Origin: Spirosoma terrae
GTDB taxonomy: Bacteria; Bacteroidota; Bacteroidia; Cytophagales; Spirosomataceae
DNA length: 64,000 nucleotides
Direction: 5' to 3'
NCBI RefSeq assembly: GCF_010435915.1
Contig: NZ_JAAFZH010000005.1
Span: forward strand, 62,001 to 126,000
A program made the translations under genes and the position numbers. Shown one piece after another: positions 18,019 to 27,566 of the stretch (the stretch's first letter is position 1; the number at the start of each line of letters is the position of its first letter). Under the pieces are notes generated by a model that had not been told where the DNA came from, did not search any database, and saw nothing but the letters and a program-made list of their open reading frames with translations.

Positions 18019-19460
18019 AGGCTATCTTTATAGGCTTTAAGCTGCTCCGCTTCAGGGCTTTTCTTGTAAAGTGGGTCCAGCGGGTAACAACCCGAAATCA
18101 GCCCATTGCGTGGAGCGGTCGTACAATCCGAAAACGTGCGGCAGATTAGGTTGCGCGTCAGTGTTTTTCCCGCACACATATCGGCGGGCATGGCTGGGTA
18201 CGATAATACCATCCGGCCAAAACCGATGCTGTCGGCCATGTTGTTACGTAGTACGTACTGCGCTACGTTGGGAAGCCACTCCTGCAAATACGAATAGCCC
18301 GACCCAATGATGACCAGTTCGGGAAAAGCCTGTTTCAGCTCGTTCGTTACGTCGAGATGGCGTTTTACCCCAATGAGCGGGTCTTCGGGGGGTAAATAAC
18401 CGTCGGAAGGTGGAAATAACGCCGGACGGGTCAGGTGCGGGTTGTAGTAAGGACTGCCTGCCGTAATACAAATCAGTTGAATACCAAGCGATTCAGCCAG
18501 CGCCAAAAATGCTTTGGTTTCGGTGAAGTCGAAATCCAGACCGCTCGGTTTTCCGCCGAATGCACAAGTGTATTGTTCAGCTTCTTCTGGAATCCCTTTG
18601 CTATCAGGCCCTTTCTTGAACGGAAGCAAATCGACCGCACTCAGGCGAATGCCCATTTCAAGCCCCGGCGCGGCCTGACGAATACCCGCCACGATGTTAC
18701 GTAGGTAGCGCGTCCGATTTTCAAACGAACCACCGTAACGCCCTTCGCGACTAACGGCACTCAGAAACTCATGGCCCAGATAGCCGTGGCAATGTTTTAC
18801 ATCTACAAAATCGAAACCAGCCTTTTGCGCCAGCACAGCCGCATCGACGTAGTGTTGGATAATTTGATCGATATCTTCGTCCGTAAGCGTCGGATAATCA
18901 GCTTCCATCCCGAATTTTTTGTTCAGAATGGGATGGCTATACAGGATTTTCGATTCAAATTTTTTGTGACTGTTCGGCTTACTGAAACGTCCGGAATGAG
19001 TTAGCTGAAGGCCAATCAAAAGGCCATCGGTAGTACCAAAAGCCTTCGTATGTTCGTCGAGAATCAGTTGACGTAACGCCACAAAGTCATCGAACGTATC
19101 GGTGTTCAGAACCAGTTGATTCGGATTGGCTTTACCGGAGTGGCAAACCGCCACAGCTTCGCAACCGAACAGCAGTTTAGCGCCACTGATGGCGAATTTC
19201 TTCCAGCGGTTCCGCGTAAAATCGGTCGGGCGACCGTCGGTGGTGCCGTCCCAGCCTTCCATCGGCAGAATGCAGAGGCTATTCCCAATCGTTTTCCCCG
19301 ATTTAAGCGGAATCGTTTTGTTAAATGGGCTTTGGTTGGGTGGCAGTAACGTATCGTCGAACGGCAGGGCAATGTTGTTGTTTCCCAGATAATTCTGCAG
19401 GTCAGACGCTGTTTTCATCTGCGCCATACGCGGAAACTGCGGTTTATATTTCTCGCTCAT
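18015..19460 (-). CDS. NADH:flavin oxidoreductase (Old Yellow Enzyme family)
   Basis: 481 aa TIM-barrel flavoprotein. NSLCILPMEGWDG resembles the FMN-binding first strand. IGLQLTHSGRFS and DFVDVKHCHGYLGHEFLS contain the barrel segments that bind FMN and substrate, and AVSREGRYGGSFENRTRYL is the classic OYE motif. It is about 100 aa longer than minimal OYEs, mostly at the N-terminus and in an insertion. It is coupled to the downstream SDR (4-bp overlap) and lies 9 bp from the GH88 gene, so the three are one operon. It may reduce an unsaturated sugar-derived intermediate; this is inference. Confidence 0.85.
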   Translation of the reverse strand: MSEKYKPQFPRMAQMKTASDLQNYLGNNNIALPFDDTLLPPNQSPFNKTIPLKSGKTIGNSLCILPMEGWDGTTDGRPTDFTRNRWKKFAISGAKLLFGCEAVAVCHSGKANPNQLVLNTDTFDDFVALRQLILDEHTKAFGTTDGLLIGLQLTHSGRFSKPNSHKKFESKILYSHPILNKKFGMEADYPTLTDEDIDQIIQHYVDAAVLAQKAGFDFVDVKHCHGYLGHEFLSAVSREGRYGGSFENRTRYLRNIVAGIRQAAPGLEMGIRLSAVDLLPFKKGPDSKGIPEEAEQYTCAFGGKPSGLDFDFTETKAFLALAESLGIQLICITAGSPYYNPHLTRPALFPPSDGYLPPEDPLIGVKRHLDVTNELKQAFPELVIIGSGYSYLQEWLPNVAQYVLRNNMADSIGFGRMVLSYPAMPADMCAGKTLTRNLICRTFSDCTTAPRNGLISGCYPLDPLYKKSPEAEQLKAYKDSL

Positions 19461-19469
19461 CAGAATAGG

Positions 19470-20849
19470 TCAGACAATCTGGTTGAAAAAAGTATAGTAC
19501 GGTTCGTTACGGATGATACGTTGCACATACAACGCCAGTTCGCGGAAGTGATAATCACCCCACATACTCGACTCGCCGTTGGCAATTTTGCTGCCGGGCG
19601 GTACGTAGTCCCAGCCGTTGGGTTGGTGATAAATAGAGTGAAGAAGCAGCCCCTGATGGTTTGGCGACGTACTCAGATAAGGCTCATCGAGCAACGTATT
19701 AAGCACCGTCAGCCCCGCCTGAACGTAGCGTTTGCCCGCTGCTACGTCACCTTTTTCGGTCAGGTATTTGCCCAGACGTAGCAAACCCTGCGCACCAATA
19801 GCAGCGGCTGAACTATCGACGGGCTCAAAGTCATTGTAGGGATCGGCTGGGCGATTCAGGTAATCGCCGAGTTTGTGGAGGTTTGGTGCGCCGGTATCCC
19901 AATAAGGAATGCCGTCGGTAGCGGTGTTGTCGATGTAAAAATCGCAGATAGCTTTGGCAGCTTTGAGCATGTAGGCTTCAATGGTGCTACGTCCGCCAAA
20001 CGGCTCAAGTTCGGCATCTTCGCGTGTAGCAAGCCATTCCAATTCTTCCGGGAAACCACACATAGCCCAGGCCAGACCGCGTGTCCAGGTCGTGAAGCCC
20101 GAAAAACCTTGTTGCGAGTTCGGACAACGGAAATTTCCATCCTTTACGTTGAATACACTCTCGTGAGCCGTACGACCCCAAACATCGTAGGAATCGCGCC
20201 CTTCGCCGTAAAAAACAGAATATTCGGCCGTCGCTTTAATGTGTTGTAATGCCCGGTCGAGTAGGTTGATTTTTACGTCACCTTCGCCCTGAAATACGTG
20301 TCCCAGCGCATGACTGAGCACCAACGCCCTGCACGAACGTATCGTATCGACAAACAATGAATGCGCACCATTAAAGGAATGAATATAGCCGCCATTCCTA
20401 GTTGTTGTCCAGCGGCTGGCCTGTACGGCTCCCGAAATTTTCAGCGCCAGTTCGTAGAAATTGGCTTCCCACTCATTGGTCGGAATACGTCCTTCGCGCA
20501 TGAGTCGGAGCAGGTTGCCATACGTACTGACGTTATTGAATCCGTGGTCATGCACACCAATATGGCTGATGTGCGGGGCCATTACGTCCAGTGTTTTCTG
20601 GCGGCCGATGTCCCGAAAATGGTTGTCGTTGGTAGCGTCGAACTGGAGAATGGCCGAACCAAACTGAAAGCCCTGCGTCCATTCGGTCCAGCCGCGCGTA
20701 GTGTATTTGCCAGCCGCCGTGAACACGGGCGAGCCTTTTGTTACGTCGTATTCCTGTTCGATGAGGTCAATTTTCTGACCGGAAAGCGCCCAGAATCGGG
20801 CAAGTTTTAGAGAAAGGTCGGCAGGTTGTAGCCCATCATTAATCTGCAT
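19470..20849 (-). CDS. Glycoside hydrolase family 88 (unsaturated glucuronyl hydrolase-like)
   Basis: 459 aa, with an (alpha/alpha)6-barrel-like sequence. HIGVHDHGFNN, NSQQGFSGFTTWTRGLAWAM, PYWDTGAP and DSSAAAIGAQGLLRLGKYL match family 88 hydrolases, which remove 4-deoxy-unsaturated uronic acid from oligosaccharides made by polysaccharide lyases. No signal peptide is evident, so it should act in the cytoplasm on imported oligosaccharides. It is the first gene of the leftward operon with flavin oxidoreductase and SDR. Family assignment is good; exact substrate is not visible. Confidence 0.85.
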   Translation of the reverse strand: MQINDGLQPADLSLKLARFWALSGQKIDLIEQEYDVTKGSPVFTAAGKYTTRGWTEWTQGFQFGSAILQFDATNDNHFRDIGRQKTLDVMAPHISHIGVHDHGFNNVSTYGNLLRLMREGRIPTNEWEANFYELALKISGAVQASRWTTTRNGGYIHSFNGAHSLFVDTIRSCRALVLSHALGHVFQGEGDVKINLLDRALQHIKATAEYSVFYGEGRDSYDVWGRTAHESVFNVKDGNFRCPNSQQGFSGFTTWTRGLAWAMCGFPEELEWLATREDAELEPFGGRSTIEAYMLKAAKAICDFYIDNTATDGIPYWDTGAPNLHKLGDYLNRPADPYNDFEPVDSSAAAIGAQGLLRLGKYLTEKGDVAAGKRYVQAGLTVLNTLLDEPYLSTSPNHQGLLLHSIYHQPNGWDYVPPGSKIANGESSMWGDYHFRELALYVQRIIRNEPYYTFFNQIV

Positions 20850-20995
20850 ACTGGAGAAAGAAGCGCGGGTTTAGGCAAAAAGACTGAATCGGTTTTTCCT
20901 CTAAAGAGCATATGGTAAGGTCTTTACTATTGGCGGATTGTAAACTGTTGCTAATCTGGCTAGTCTGAACGACGTAATAACGTGATGAGAACGTA

Positions 20996-21589
20996 TCAAA
21001 AATGATAACCAAGGCCGATGCCTGCCAGTGAACTTTGTTCCAGGTGAACAGCGGTGAAAGTTAGACGTGCATCTATGCCTAGTTTCGGTGTGATTAAATA
21101 TTCGTATTCTGCCGTTACATGCCATCCAGTATCAATAACACGGATTTGATTATAAGCTAAGAAATAAAGGGAAATGGCAGGAGATGTGGGCGATACGGTA
21201 AGAAAAACAGATGAATCTATAAGTTTATCATCTATATACCAGACAGAAAGGCCACCTCCAATACGTAGCGTATGTTGATTTCTTTTTAGAAGATTGATCA
21301 ATAGCGTAAAGTCGGCAGTAATTCGTTTTCGTTGATTACCTCTAAAAACAAAATTGGGAAAGGAGCTGTTAGCATCCGATTTGCTGAAATAGCCGACGGT
21401 GCTTGCCACTACAATACGGTTGTTGAAAAAATTGCGAGTCAGCCGGAGGTTAGGCCTAAAAGCCACTGCGTCCGGGCTCGGTACATCAATGCTCATATAA
21501 TCGACACCAAGTCGAACTGAATTACGACTTTTCTGTGCATATACTGTTGTCAGTGAGATTAGTAGAAGAGCGGCAAGAAGTAGTCTCAT
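20996..21589 (-). CDS. Putative outer-membrane beta-barrel protein
   Basis: 197 aa. The signal peptide is clear (MRLLLAALLLISLTTVYAQ). The remainder consists of alternating polar/hydrophobic strands with aromatic girdle residues and ends in GIGLGYHF, a typical C-terminal outer-membrane strand with terminal Phe. I cannot place it in a named family. It overlaps the upstream lipoprotein gene by 4 bp (21586-21589) and so is translationally coupled to it. The pair may form a small surface assembly, but nothing in the sequence shows its role. Confidence 0.65.
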   Translation of the reverse strand: MRLLLAALLLISLTTVYAQKSRNSVRLGVDYMSIDVPSPDAVAFRPNLRLTRNFFNNRIVVASTVGYFSKSDANSSFPNFVFRGNQRKRITADFTLLINLLKRNQHTLRIGGGLSVWYIDDKLIDSSVFLTVSPTSPAISLYFLAYNQIRVIDTGWHVTAEYEYLITPKLGIDARLTFTAVHLEQSSLAGIGLGYHF

Positions 21590-21975
21590 AATGGTTGCCA
21601 GTTTATGGTTAGATTGCCAGTTGTATTATGAGAAGCGCTAATGACTAGATTTAGATAATAGACATATTGATGCTCAAACTGAAGGATTTTATTGGAATAG
21701 TTCCCCTTAGGAAGTATGATAGTATTTAATGTAACCCATTTCCCATAATCATCATACCTCTCAACAGAAAACGCTACGTCGTCACTTATATATCCATTGA
21801 CCCTTAGTGTAATGGGAAGTTGTCTTTCTGAAGGATAAAGTCCGAACGTACGTTGGTGAGAAAAATCACTGATTAGTATATCCATGCCTGTCTTTTTTTC
21901 CAGCTCATACTCTCGACAAGCACTGGTCGTCAGACATAAAATCAAACAAATTAATGGAAAGTATAAATGCTTCAT
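21586..21975 (-). CDS. Hypothetical lipoprotein
   Basis: 129 aa. Signal sequence MKHLYFPLICLILCLTTSAC gives lipidation at about Cys20. The mature part looks like a small beta-sandwich (IDILISDFSHQRTF-type strands, then NLVISASHNTTGNLTINWQPL). No known family recognised. First gene of a two-gene leftward operon with an outer-membrane barrel protein, sharing a 4-bp overlap. Confidence 0.6.
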   Translation of the reverse strand: MKHLYFPLICLILCLTTSACREYELEKKTGMDILISDFSHQRTFGLYPSERQLPITLRVNGYISDDVAFSVERYDDYGKWVTLNTIILPKGNYSNKILQFEHQYVYYLNLVISASHNTTGNLTINWQPL

Positions 21976-22130
21976 TTAGTATCTCAATGTATTGTTAGGT
22001 TACAAAAGTATACTTTTGTTCCGGTTACATACTTGTTGGAATGTCAATTCTTTGCGTGCATTTGATTTTACCGCAAACAAAACTGTAGTTGAACGCGTAC
22101 TTTGTAGGTGACAACGCTACGTATCATTAG

Positions 22131-23408
22131 ATGATCTACAAAAACACCCCTGCTTTTGCGCAACACCTTGATCAAATTGATCCGCTACGTTCTTTTCGGG
22201 ATCGTTTTCATATTCCCCAACGTGACGGAAAAGAGCTGGTTTATTTGTGTGGTAATTCACTCGGTCTACAGCCTAAAACGGTACGTAGTGCGTTGGATCA
22301 TGAACTTAACACATGGCAAAATCTGGGGGTAGAGGGGTGGTTTGAGTCGACAGAATCCGGCGAACAGCCGTGGCTGAGCTATCATGCTACGTGTAAGGAA
22401 GCCTTGTCGCAGATTGTCGGTGCTGAACCATCAGAGGTTTGTCCGATGAATGCGCTGACAGTCAATTTACACCTGCTGCTGGCTTCTTTTTATCAACCTA
22501 CTGGAAAAAAATACAAGATTCTGACCATTAAGGGCGACTTCCCTTCCGACCAGTATGCGCTGGAAACGCACGTTAAACAACGTGGCTTAATCCCCGCCGA
22601 GACAATTATTGAAATCGCTCCCCGGCCCGACGATCAACTGATTCATACGACAGACATACAGCATGCCATTGCCGAACATGCCGATTCGTTGGCGCTGATC
22701 TGGATGAGTGGCCTGAATTATTATACCGGGCAGTTATACAACATGGATGTTATTGCGCAAACCGCTCAGCAGCATTGCATTCCTGTTGGCTTTGATCTGG
22801 CTCATGCCATTGGCAACGTACCACTCCGGTTGCACGAGTGGGGTGTCGATTTTGCAACCTGGTGTTCGTATAAATACCTGAATGGTGGACCAGGAGCCGT
22901 TTCAGGAGTTTTTGTGCATCAGAAACATCACGATCAGAACTTACCTCGTCTGGCGGGCTGGTGGGGGTATCGGGAAGATCGCCGTTTTGAGATGACGCCT
23001 GGATTTTTGCCCGCACCAGGTGCCGATGGCTGGCAGGTCAGTACGCCCAACATACTAGCCTTGTCGATTCATCGGGCAGCGCTGGCTATTACGGCCGAAG
23101 CAGGTATGGTCCGTCTCCGGCAAAAAAGCGAACAACTGACTGGTTTTCTGGAATACCTATTAACACCATTCGATGATATTCAGATTCTGACGCCCGATGA
23201 TCCTAATCAGCGTGGTTGTCAGTTGTCGTTGCTGGTCCGTAAAGGGGGCAAAGAGTTATTTAAGTATCTAACTGAACAGGGGATCATTGGCGACTGGCGG
23301 GAACCTGACTGTATCCGGTTGGCCCCCAATCCATTATACAATACGTTTGACGATGTCCGGCGAGTGGGTGAGGTGGTAATGGCATTTTACAGCACAATAG
23401 AACGCTGA
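22131..23408 (+). CDS. kynU: Kynureninase
   Basis: 425 aa, PLP-dependent fold type I. It cleaves L-kynurenine to anthranilate and alanine, or 3-hydroxykynurenine to 3-hydroxyanthranilate, in tryptophan degradation or de novo NAD synthesis. Conserved blocks are LCGNSLGLQPK (about 39-49), the cofactor-binding PMNALTVNLHLLL, FDLAHAIGN with the Asp that contacts the pyridine nitrogen, and WCSYKYLNGGPGA with the Schiff-base Lys at about 248. No other kynurenine-pathway gene is adjacent. Its 3' end lies inside a palindrome shared with convergent queG. Confidence 0.95.
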   Translation: MIYKNTPAFAQHLDQIDPLRSFRDRFHIPQRDGKELVYLCGNSLGLQPKTVRSALDHELNTWQNLGVEGWFESTESGEQPWLSYHATCKEALSQIVGAEPSEVCPMNALTVNLHLLLASFYQPTGKKYKILTIKGDFPSDQYALETHVKQRGLIPAETIIEIAPRPDDQLIHTTDIQHAIAEHADSLALIWMSGLNYYTGQLYNMDVIAQTAQQHCIPVGFDLAHAIGNVPLRLHEWGVDFATWCSYKYLNGGPGAVSGVFVHQKHHDQNLPRLAGWWGYREDRRFEMTPGFLPAPGADGWQVSTPNILALSIHRAALAITAEAGMVRLRQKSEQLTGFLEYLLTPFDDIQILTPDDPNQRGCQLSLLVRKGGKELFKYLTEQGIIGDWREPDCIRLAPNPLYNTFDDVRRVGEVVMAFYSTIER

Positions 23409-23468
23409 TTTTTATGATTGGTTCTGATCAAAATAAACCATACAAATCATAAAAGTCAGCGTTCTATT
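23396..23468. terminator. Bidirectional hairpin overlapping kynU and queG ends
   Basis: Arms 23396-23422 and 23442-23468 are reverse complements at 25 of 27 positions, one of the two differences being a G:U pair. The arms include the last four codons of each convergent gene, so both proteins end in Ile-Glu-Arg. The stem contains AT-rich flanks that supply T-runs for both strands. Confidence 0.75.
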
Positions 23469-24397
23469 ATCTGATTAAACGCTACGTTTCGTTTTAAGCC
23501 TTCCAGTTTAGTACGCTTCACAGCGGATCGGCGGAAAATTTCCCGGAAAACATCTTCGGTAATTTCTTCCCAGTCGTTTCGGGAGAAACTGGCTAAGTCG
23601 GGGTGGGGCTGAAAGGCTTCAGTTTTATGCGGTTGGGCGAATCGATTCCAGGGGCAGACATCCTGACAGATATCACAGCCAAAGATCCAGTTGTCGAATT
23701 TTCCCTGGACCTCCTGGGGAATGGCTTCTTTCAGTTCGATGGTGAAATAGGAAATGCATTTACTACCATCCACTACGTAGGGGCCAACAATAGCATCAGT
23801 GGGGCAGGCATCAATGCAGCGGGTGCAGGTACCACAATAGTCGGTAATAGGGCCATCGGGTTCCAGTTCCAGATCAAGAATCAGTTCGCCGATGAAAAAA
23901 AACGACCCGATTTGCCGGTTGATCAGATTGGTGTGTTTGCCGATCCAGCCCAGACCGCTACGTTTCGCCCAGGCTTTATCCATAACCGGAGCCGAGTCGA
24001 CGAATGCCCGACCACCCACTTCACCAATCTCTTCGTGAATGTAGGTGAGCAAATCTTTTAGCTTATCTTTGATAACGAAGTGATAATCTGTACCATAGGC
24101 GTATTTGGAAAGCTTGTAGTCTTCTGCGTTTTCCGGTAGTTTTTGCTCGGGATAGTAATTTAGGAGAACCGTTATGACCGATTTGGCATCGTCGACCAGC
24201 AAACGGGGATCGAGCCGTTTATCGAAATGATTAGCCATGTAATTCATCTGGCCGTGCATCCCATTTTTTAGCCAGGTTTCCAGTCGGGGGGCTTCTTCTT
24301 CCAGAAAGTCAGCCTTGGCTATACCGCATAAATCAAAGCCAAGTTCAATAGCCTTCGCTTTGACTAGTTTAGTATACTGGCTGGCTGGCGACTGCAT
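23456..24397 (-). CDS. queG: tRNA epoxyqueuosine(34) reductase
   Basis: 313 aa. It catalyses the last step of queuosine synthesis in tRNA, reducing epoxyqueuosine to queuosine with a cobalamin cofactor and two [4Fe-4S] clusters. The N-terminal domain holds [12 protein letters not shown] and [19 protein letters not shown]. The ferredoxin-like domain has [16 protein letters not shown] and [11 protein letters not shown], giving all eight cluster cysteines. [27 protein letters not shown] is the strongly conserved cofactor/substrate block. Length is normal for the short form without HEAT repeats. Stand-alone gene, convergent with kynU. Confidence 0.95.
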   Translation of the reverse strand: MQSPASQYTKLVKAKAIELGFDLCGIAKADFLEEEAPRLETWLKNGMHGQMNYMANHFDKRLDPRLLVDDAKSVITVLLNYYPEQKLPENAEDYKLSKYAYGTDYHFVIKDKLKDLLTYIHEEIGEVGGRAFVDSAPVMDKAWAKRSGLGWIGKHTNLINRQIGSFFFIGELILDLELEPDGPITDYCGTCTRCIDACPTDAIVGPYVVDGSKCISYFTIELKEAIPQEVQGKFDNWIFGCDICQDVCPWNRFAQPHKTEAFQPHPDLASFSRNDWEEITEDVFREIFRRSAVKRTKLEGLKRNVAFNQIIER

Positions 24398-24614
24398 AGG
24401 TAATGAAGCGATTTTTGATGTACAGAATTTCTGCGGTTATCAACGTGTTAGCCCAACAAGAACATTGCTGAGCCCTTTTTAAATCCAGAAAAAGCATACG
24501 AAGCGTAAAATTCCTGCTTCTGTCATTATGTCAACTTGGCAGATAATGTGGTTTTGGCCGAGCTTTTGCCCATCTTTGTGCATGAATTTCTGGAAGCGAA
24601 ATAGAAGCTCATCA

Positions 24615-25205
24615 ATGGAAAATAAAGACATTTTGGACGAAGAAACGTCTGGTAATACACAACAACCTGACAACCTGACAACTGACGAGGCCGTAACTGT
24701 CAATGGTGGCGAGCCCGAAGAGTCTGCTGCAGAGAATACGGCAGAAGGATTTGTGGCCGAAACGGAAAAAATCGGCAGTGAATTAGCTGAACTTAAAGAT
24801 AAATACCTCCGTTTGTACGCTGACTTCGAGAACTTTCGTCGGCGCACAGCCAAGGAGAAGTTAGAGTTGATTGGCAATGCAAATGAAGGCGTGTTGCAGG
24901 CGCTGATTCCTGTTGTCGATGATTTTGAGCGGGCCATGCAATCGATGGAAACCGCCGAAGACGTATCGGCAGTAAAAGAAGGCGTGTCGTTGATTTACAA
25001 CAAGCTTTTCAAAACGTTGGAAAGCAAAGGATTGAAGCCCATGATTTCGAAAGGGGAGCCTTTTAATGCTGACCTGCATGAGTCGGTTACGCAGTTTCCG
25101 GCTCCCAGCGATGATCTGAAAGGTAAAGTTATTGACGAAGTAGAGAAGGGATATTATCTGAATGACAAGGTCATTCGGTTTGCGAAAGTGATTGTAGGAA
25201 GCTAA
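24615..25205 (+). CDS. grpE: GrpE nucleotide exchange factor
   Basis: 196 aa from ATG 24615; the frame is open upstream to 24528, but the extra 29 residues do not resemble GrpE. The acidic disordered N-terminus (about 1-60) is followed by the long coiled-coil helix (ELAELKDKYLRLYADFENFRRRT) and the beta domain (GLKPMISKGEPFNADLHESV and VIDEVEKGYYLNDKVIRFAKVIVG). It is the ADP/ATP exchange factor for DnaK. It forms a pair with dnaJ downstream, with an unusual inverted repeat between them. Confidence 0.95.
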   Translation: MENKDILDEETSGNTQQPDNLTTDEAVTVNGGEPEESAAENTAEGFVAETEKIGSELAELKDKYLRLYADFENFRRRTAKEKLELIGNANEGVLQALIPVVDDFERAMQSMETAEDVSAVKEGVSLIYNKLFKTLESKGLKPMISKGEPFNADLHESVTQFPAPSDDLKGKVIDEVEKGYYLNDKVIRFAKVIVGS

Positions 25206-25232
25206 AAATAATGACCGGGCCGCCGGTGCGGT

Positions 25233-25302
25233 GAATGAGCGAATGAGTGATTGAGTGAATAGCCACGCATGTTTATTCACTGAATCACTCATTTGCTCAT
25301 TC
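25233..25302 (+). repeat. Inverted repeat of GAATGAGTG-like units between grpE and dnaJ
   Basis: Arms 25233-25261 and 25274-25302 match as reverse complements at 27 of 29 positions (one of the two mismatches is a G:U), loop 12 nt. Each arm is built from short near-repeats such as GAATGAG and GATTGAG. The right arm continues as TCACTCATTC up to 7 bp before the dnaJ ATG. It could form a hairpin in the grpE-dnaJ mRNA close to the dnaJ start, limiting translation or termination. Confidence 0.75.
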
Positions 25303-25316
25303 ACTCATTCAAAAAT

Positions 25317-26477
25317 ATGGCAACGAAGCGCGACTATTACGAAGTATTGGGCGTTGATAAAAACGTCTCGTCGGAAGATTTGAAAAAGGCCTATCGGAAA
25401 ATGGCCATCAAATACCACCCCGACAAAAATCCTGACGATCCTACTGCTGAAGAGAAATTTAAGGAAGCGGCCGAGGCTTATGACGTACTGAACGATCCGC
25501 AAAAAAGAGCCCGTTATGATCAGTTTGGTCATGCTGGTATGGGCGGTGCGGCAGGCGGTTATGGTGCTGGTGGTCCAACCATGGAGGATATTTTCAGCCA
25601 GTTTGGCGACGTTTTTGGCGACGATTCTCCGTTTGGCAGCTTCTTCCGGGGGGCTGGTGGCGGAGGGCAACGTCAGCGGGTACGTCGTGGTTCTGACCTG
25701 CGAATCAAGCTGAAACTGAATTTACAGGAGGTAGCCAACGGAGTCGAGAAAAAAATCAAAGTGAAGCGGCACGTTACGTGTAATACGTGTGGCGGCAATG
25801 GCTCCAAAAATGGCACTGCTGTTCAAACCTGTACAACCTGTAATGGCACCGGACAAACCCGTAAGGTAGTTAATACCATGCTGGGGCAGATGGTATCGAC
25901 CAGCACTTGCCCAACCTGTAATGGTGAAGGTAAACTCGTAACCGATCGTTGCGATGTCTGTTTCGGAGAAGGGCGTGTCTTACAGGAAGATGTTATTCCA
26001 ATTAAGATTCCGGCGGGCGTTGCTGAAGGCATTCAACTATCGGTAGGAGGTAAAGGGAACGTACCGCCACGAGGTGGTGTAGCGGGCGATTTGCTGATCG
26101 TGATCGAAGAAGAAGAAGATGCTGATCTGAAACGCGATGGTAATAATGTCGTATTCGATTTGTACGTTAATTTCGTAGACGCAGCGATCGGAACAAACGT
26201 AGAAGTGCCCACCATTGATGGTAAAGCACGGATTACGCTCGACCCAGGTACGCAGAGTGGAAAAATACTTCGCTTGAAAGGCAAAGGAATCAAAGAACTG
26301 AATGGCTATGGCCGTGGCGATCAGCTGGTTCATGTAAACGTATGGACTCCCAAAACGCTTTCGTCTGAAGAGCGATCGTTACTGGAGCGATTACGGAATT
26401 CACCTAATTTTCAGCCAAAACCGAATAAAAACGAAAAAGGATTCTTCGACAAAATGAAGGACTTTTTTCATGGTTGA
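25317..26477 (+). CDS. dnaJ: Chaperone DnaJ
   Basis: 386 aa from the ATG at 25317 ([13 protein letters not shown]). The first 70 residues are the J-domain with the HPD motif (YHPDKNPDD) that stimulates DnaK. A Gly/Phe-rich linker (about 75-125) follows. The zinc-finger domain has four CxxCxGxG-type repeats ([32 protein letters not shown]). The C-terminal substrate-binding region ends in a basic tail. Full-length type I DnaJ, downstream of grpE and ended by a strong terminator. Confidence 0.97.
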   Translation: MATKRDYYEVLGVDKNVSSEDLKKAYRKMAIKYHPDKNPDDPTAEEKFKEAAEAYDVLNDPQKRARYDQFGHAGMGGAAGGYGAGGPTMEDIFSQFGDVFGDDSPFGSFFRGAGGGGQRQRVRRGSDLRIKLKLNLQEVANGVEKKIKVKRHVTCNTCGGNGSKNGTAVQTCTTCNGTGQTRKVVNTMLGQMVSTSTCPTCNGEGKLVTDRCDVCFGEGRVLQEDVIPIKIPAGVAEGIQLSVGGKGNVPPRGGVAGDLLIVIEEEEDADLKRDGNNVVFDLYVNFVDAAIGTNVEVPTIDGKARITLDPGTQSGKILRLKGKGIKELNGYGRGDQLVHVNVWTPKTLSSEERSLLERLRNSPNFQPKPNKNEKGFFDKMKDFFHG

Positions 26478-26493
26478 TTGATAAATTAATAGC

Positions 26494-26528
26494 TAACGAA
26501 GAAGGCCCCATCGGGGCCTTCTTCGTTA
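26494..26528 (+). terminator. Rho-independent terminator of grpE-dnaJ
   Basis: 16-bp perfect arms (26494-26509 and 26513-26528) with a 3-nt loop, containing AAGGCCCC/GGGGCCTT. It lies 17 bp past the dnaJ stop. Confidence 0.9.
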
Positions 26529-26553
26529 ATAGATAGTCAAAGCGTTAAAACTA

Positions 26554-26832
26554 ATGATGCAACCCGAAAGCATAGATGACAATCAAACGAGACGATGGGA
26601 GGTAGGGGATTTGTTTCAGTTCGCCTACGGATTAATTCTGTGTGTTGGTGCTGGCCACACATTTGCGCATTTTATTACTGATCAGGGAATGCCATTGGCC
26701 GATATTCAGGATCCCGTCGAGAGGAAAGATGCACAGTTTTTACGTAACACTGGACTACGATATACCTATCAAAGCCGACAGCAACTGGAGGATGACTTTG
26801 CAAAAGGGCTGTTCACGCCATTCTTCAAGTAA
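26554..26832 (+). CDS. Small hypothetical protein
   Basis: 92 aa, opening with two Met codons. The central part (FAYGLILCVGAGHTFAHFITDQG) is mildly hydrophobic but too short and polar for a clear membrane segment. The rest is charged, ending in KGLFTPFFK. No family recognised. It stands alone after the dnaJ terminator in the same direction. The reading frame is plausible by composition but weakly supported. Confidence 0.45.
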   Translation: MMQPESIDDNQTRRWEVGDLFQFAYGLILCVGAGHTFAHFITDQGMPLADIQDPVERKDAQFLRNTGLRYTYQSRQQLEDDFAKGLFTPFFK

Positions 26833-27033
26833 ATAGAATAGTACCCGGTGTTTTTACTTAGGTACAAATGGGACTCCGCCGAAACAAGCATTGTAGCTTG
26901 CTTGGCTTTTCTGGGCTATAAACGGTGTCAATAGCCTGCTGGTAGATGAGTAAGTAAAGCAGGATGTAGCTAACTTTTAAGTTTACCTACTATTTATGGG
27001 GAAAAATACTTAAAAAAACGTGCAGCTTGTTGT

Positions 27034-27062
27034 TTGGTTTTGAAAAAAGGGCTTTACCTTTG
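27034..27062 (+). promoter_or_regulatory. Bacteroidota-type sigma-A promoter
   Basis: The -7 element TACCTTTG (27055-27062) matches TAnnTTTG exactly, with a TTG (27034-27036) 18 nt upstream as the -33 element. It lies about 60 bp before the lipoprotein gene at 27121 and should drive it. Confidence 0.65.
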
Positions 27063-27120
27063 AGAATCGAACAACAGACTGATGAACAGCTAAGTTAAGG
27101 CGGTCGTTTTCACCCTTTTG

Positions 27121-27492
27121 ATGACATTCGCTATGCATAAAATACTTTGGCTTTTATTACTCATAGGACTATATGCCTGTGACAATAAAATGAAACAGCC
27201 CCTCGGGCATAGCCATCCAGTAGCTACGAAAACAAACGCTCACAAAGCCAAAGTGGTCATTAAAGATGGCACACATTCTGCTGCCGTAAGTTATTACAAC
27301 CCCCAGACCAATTACCGGGCTAATTATCAAGTAAAGGTTGAAGTCAACAACGGTCAGGTACGTAAAATTAACTTCCCGGAAGACAGTTATCTCAACGAAA
27401 TTGAGATCAACCCTGAACAACTCGATGAGACAGGTACTGTAAAACTCCATGATGCAGAGCAACGGGAGTTTGGTGTTGAGATCGTTGACTAG
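27121..27492 (+). CDS. Small lipoprotein, unknown function
   Basis: About 123 aa. The likely signal is MHKILWLLLLIGLYAC, which would place the start at 27133; ATG 27121 is also possible and a TTG lies at 27118. The mature protein is His- and Lys-rich at first (HSHPVATKTNAHKAK), then has beta-like strands (TNYRANYQVKVEVNNGQVRKINFPED). No family recognised. It lies just upstream of the LytTR regulator, in the same direction, but a 74-bp gap makes co-transcription uncertain. Confidence 0.6.
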   Translation: MTFAMHKILWLLLLIGLYACDNKMKQPLGHSHPVATKTNAHKAKVVIKDGTHSAAVSYYNPQTNYRANYQVKVEVNNGQVRKINFPEDSYLNEIEINPEQLDETGTVKLHDAEQREFGVEIVD

Positions 27493-27566
27493 AATAAACT
27501 ACAGCTTGCCAGCCATAATTCACGTAGTTTTGTTGAAGAGACGAACAATTCTGCGTCTCAACGAAC

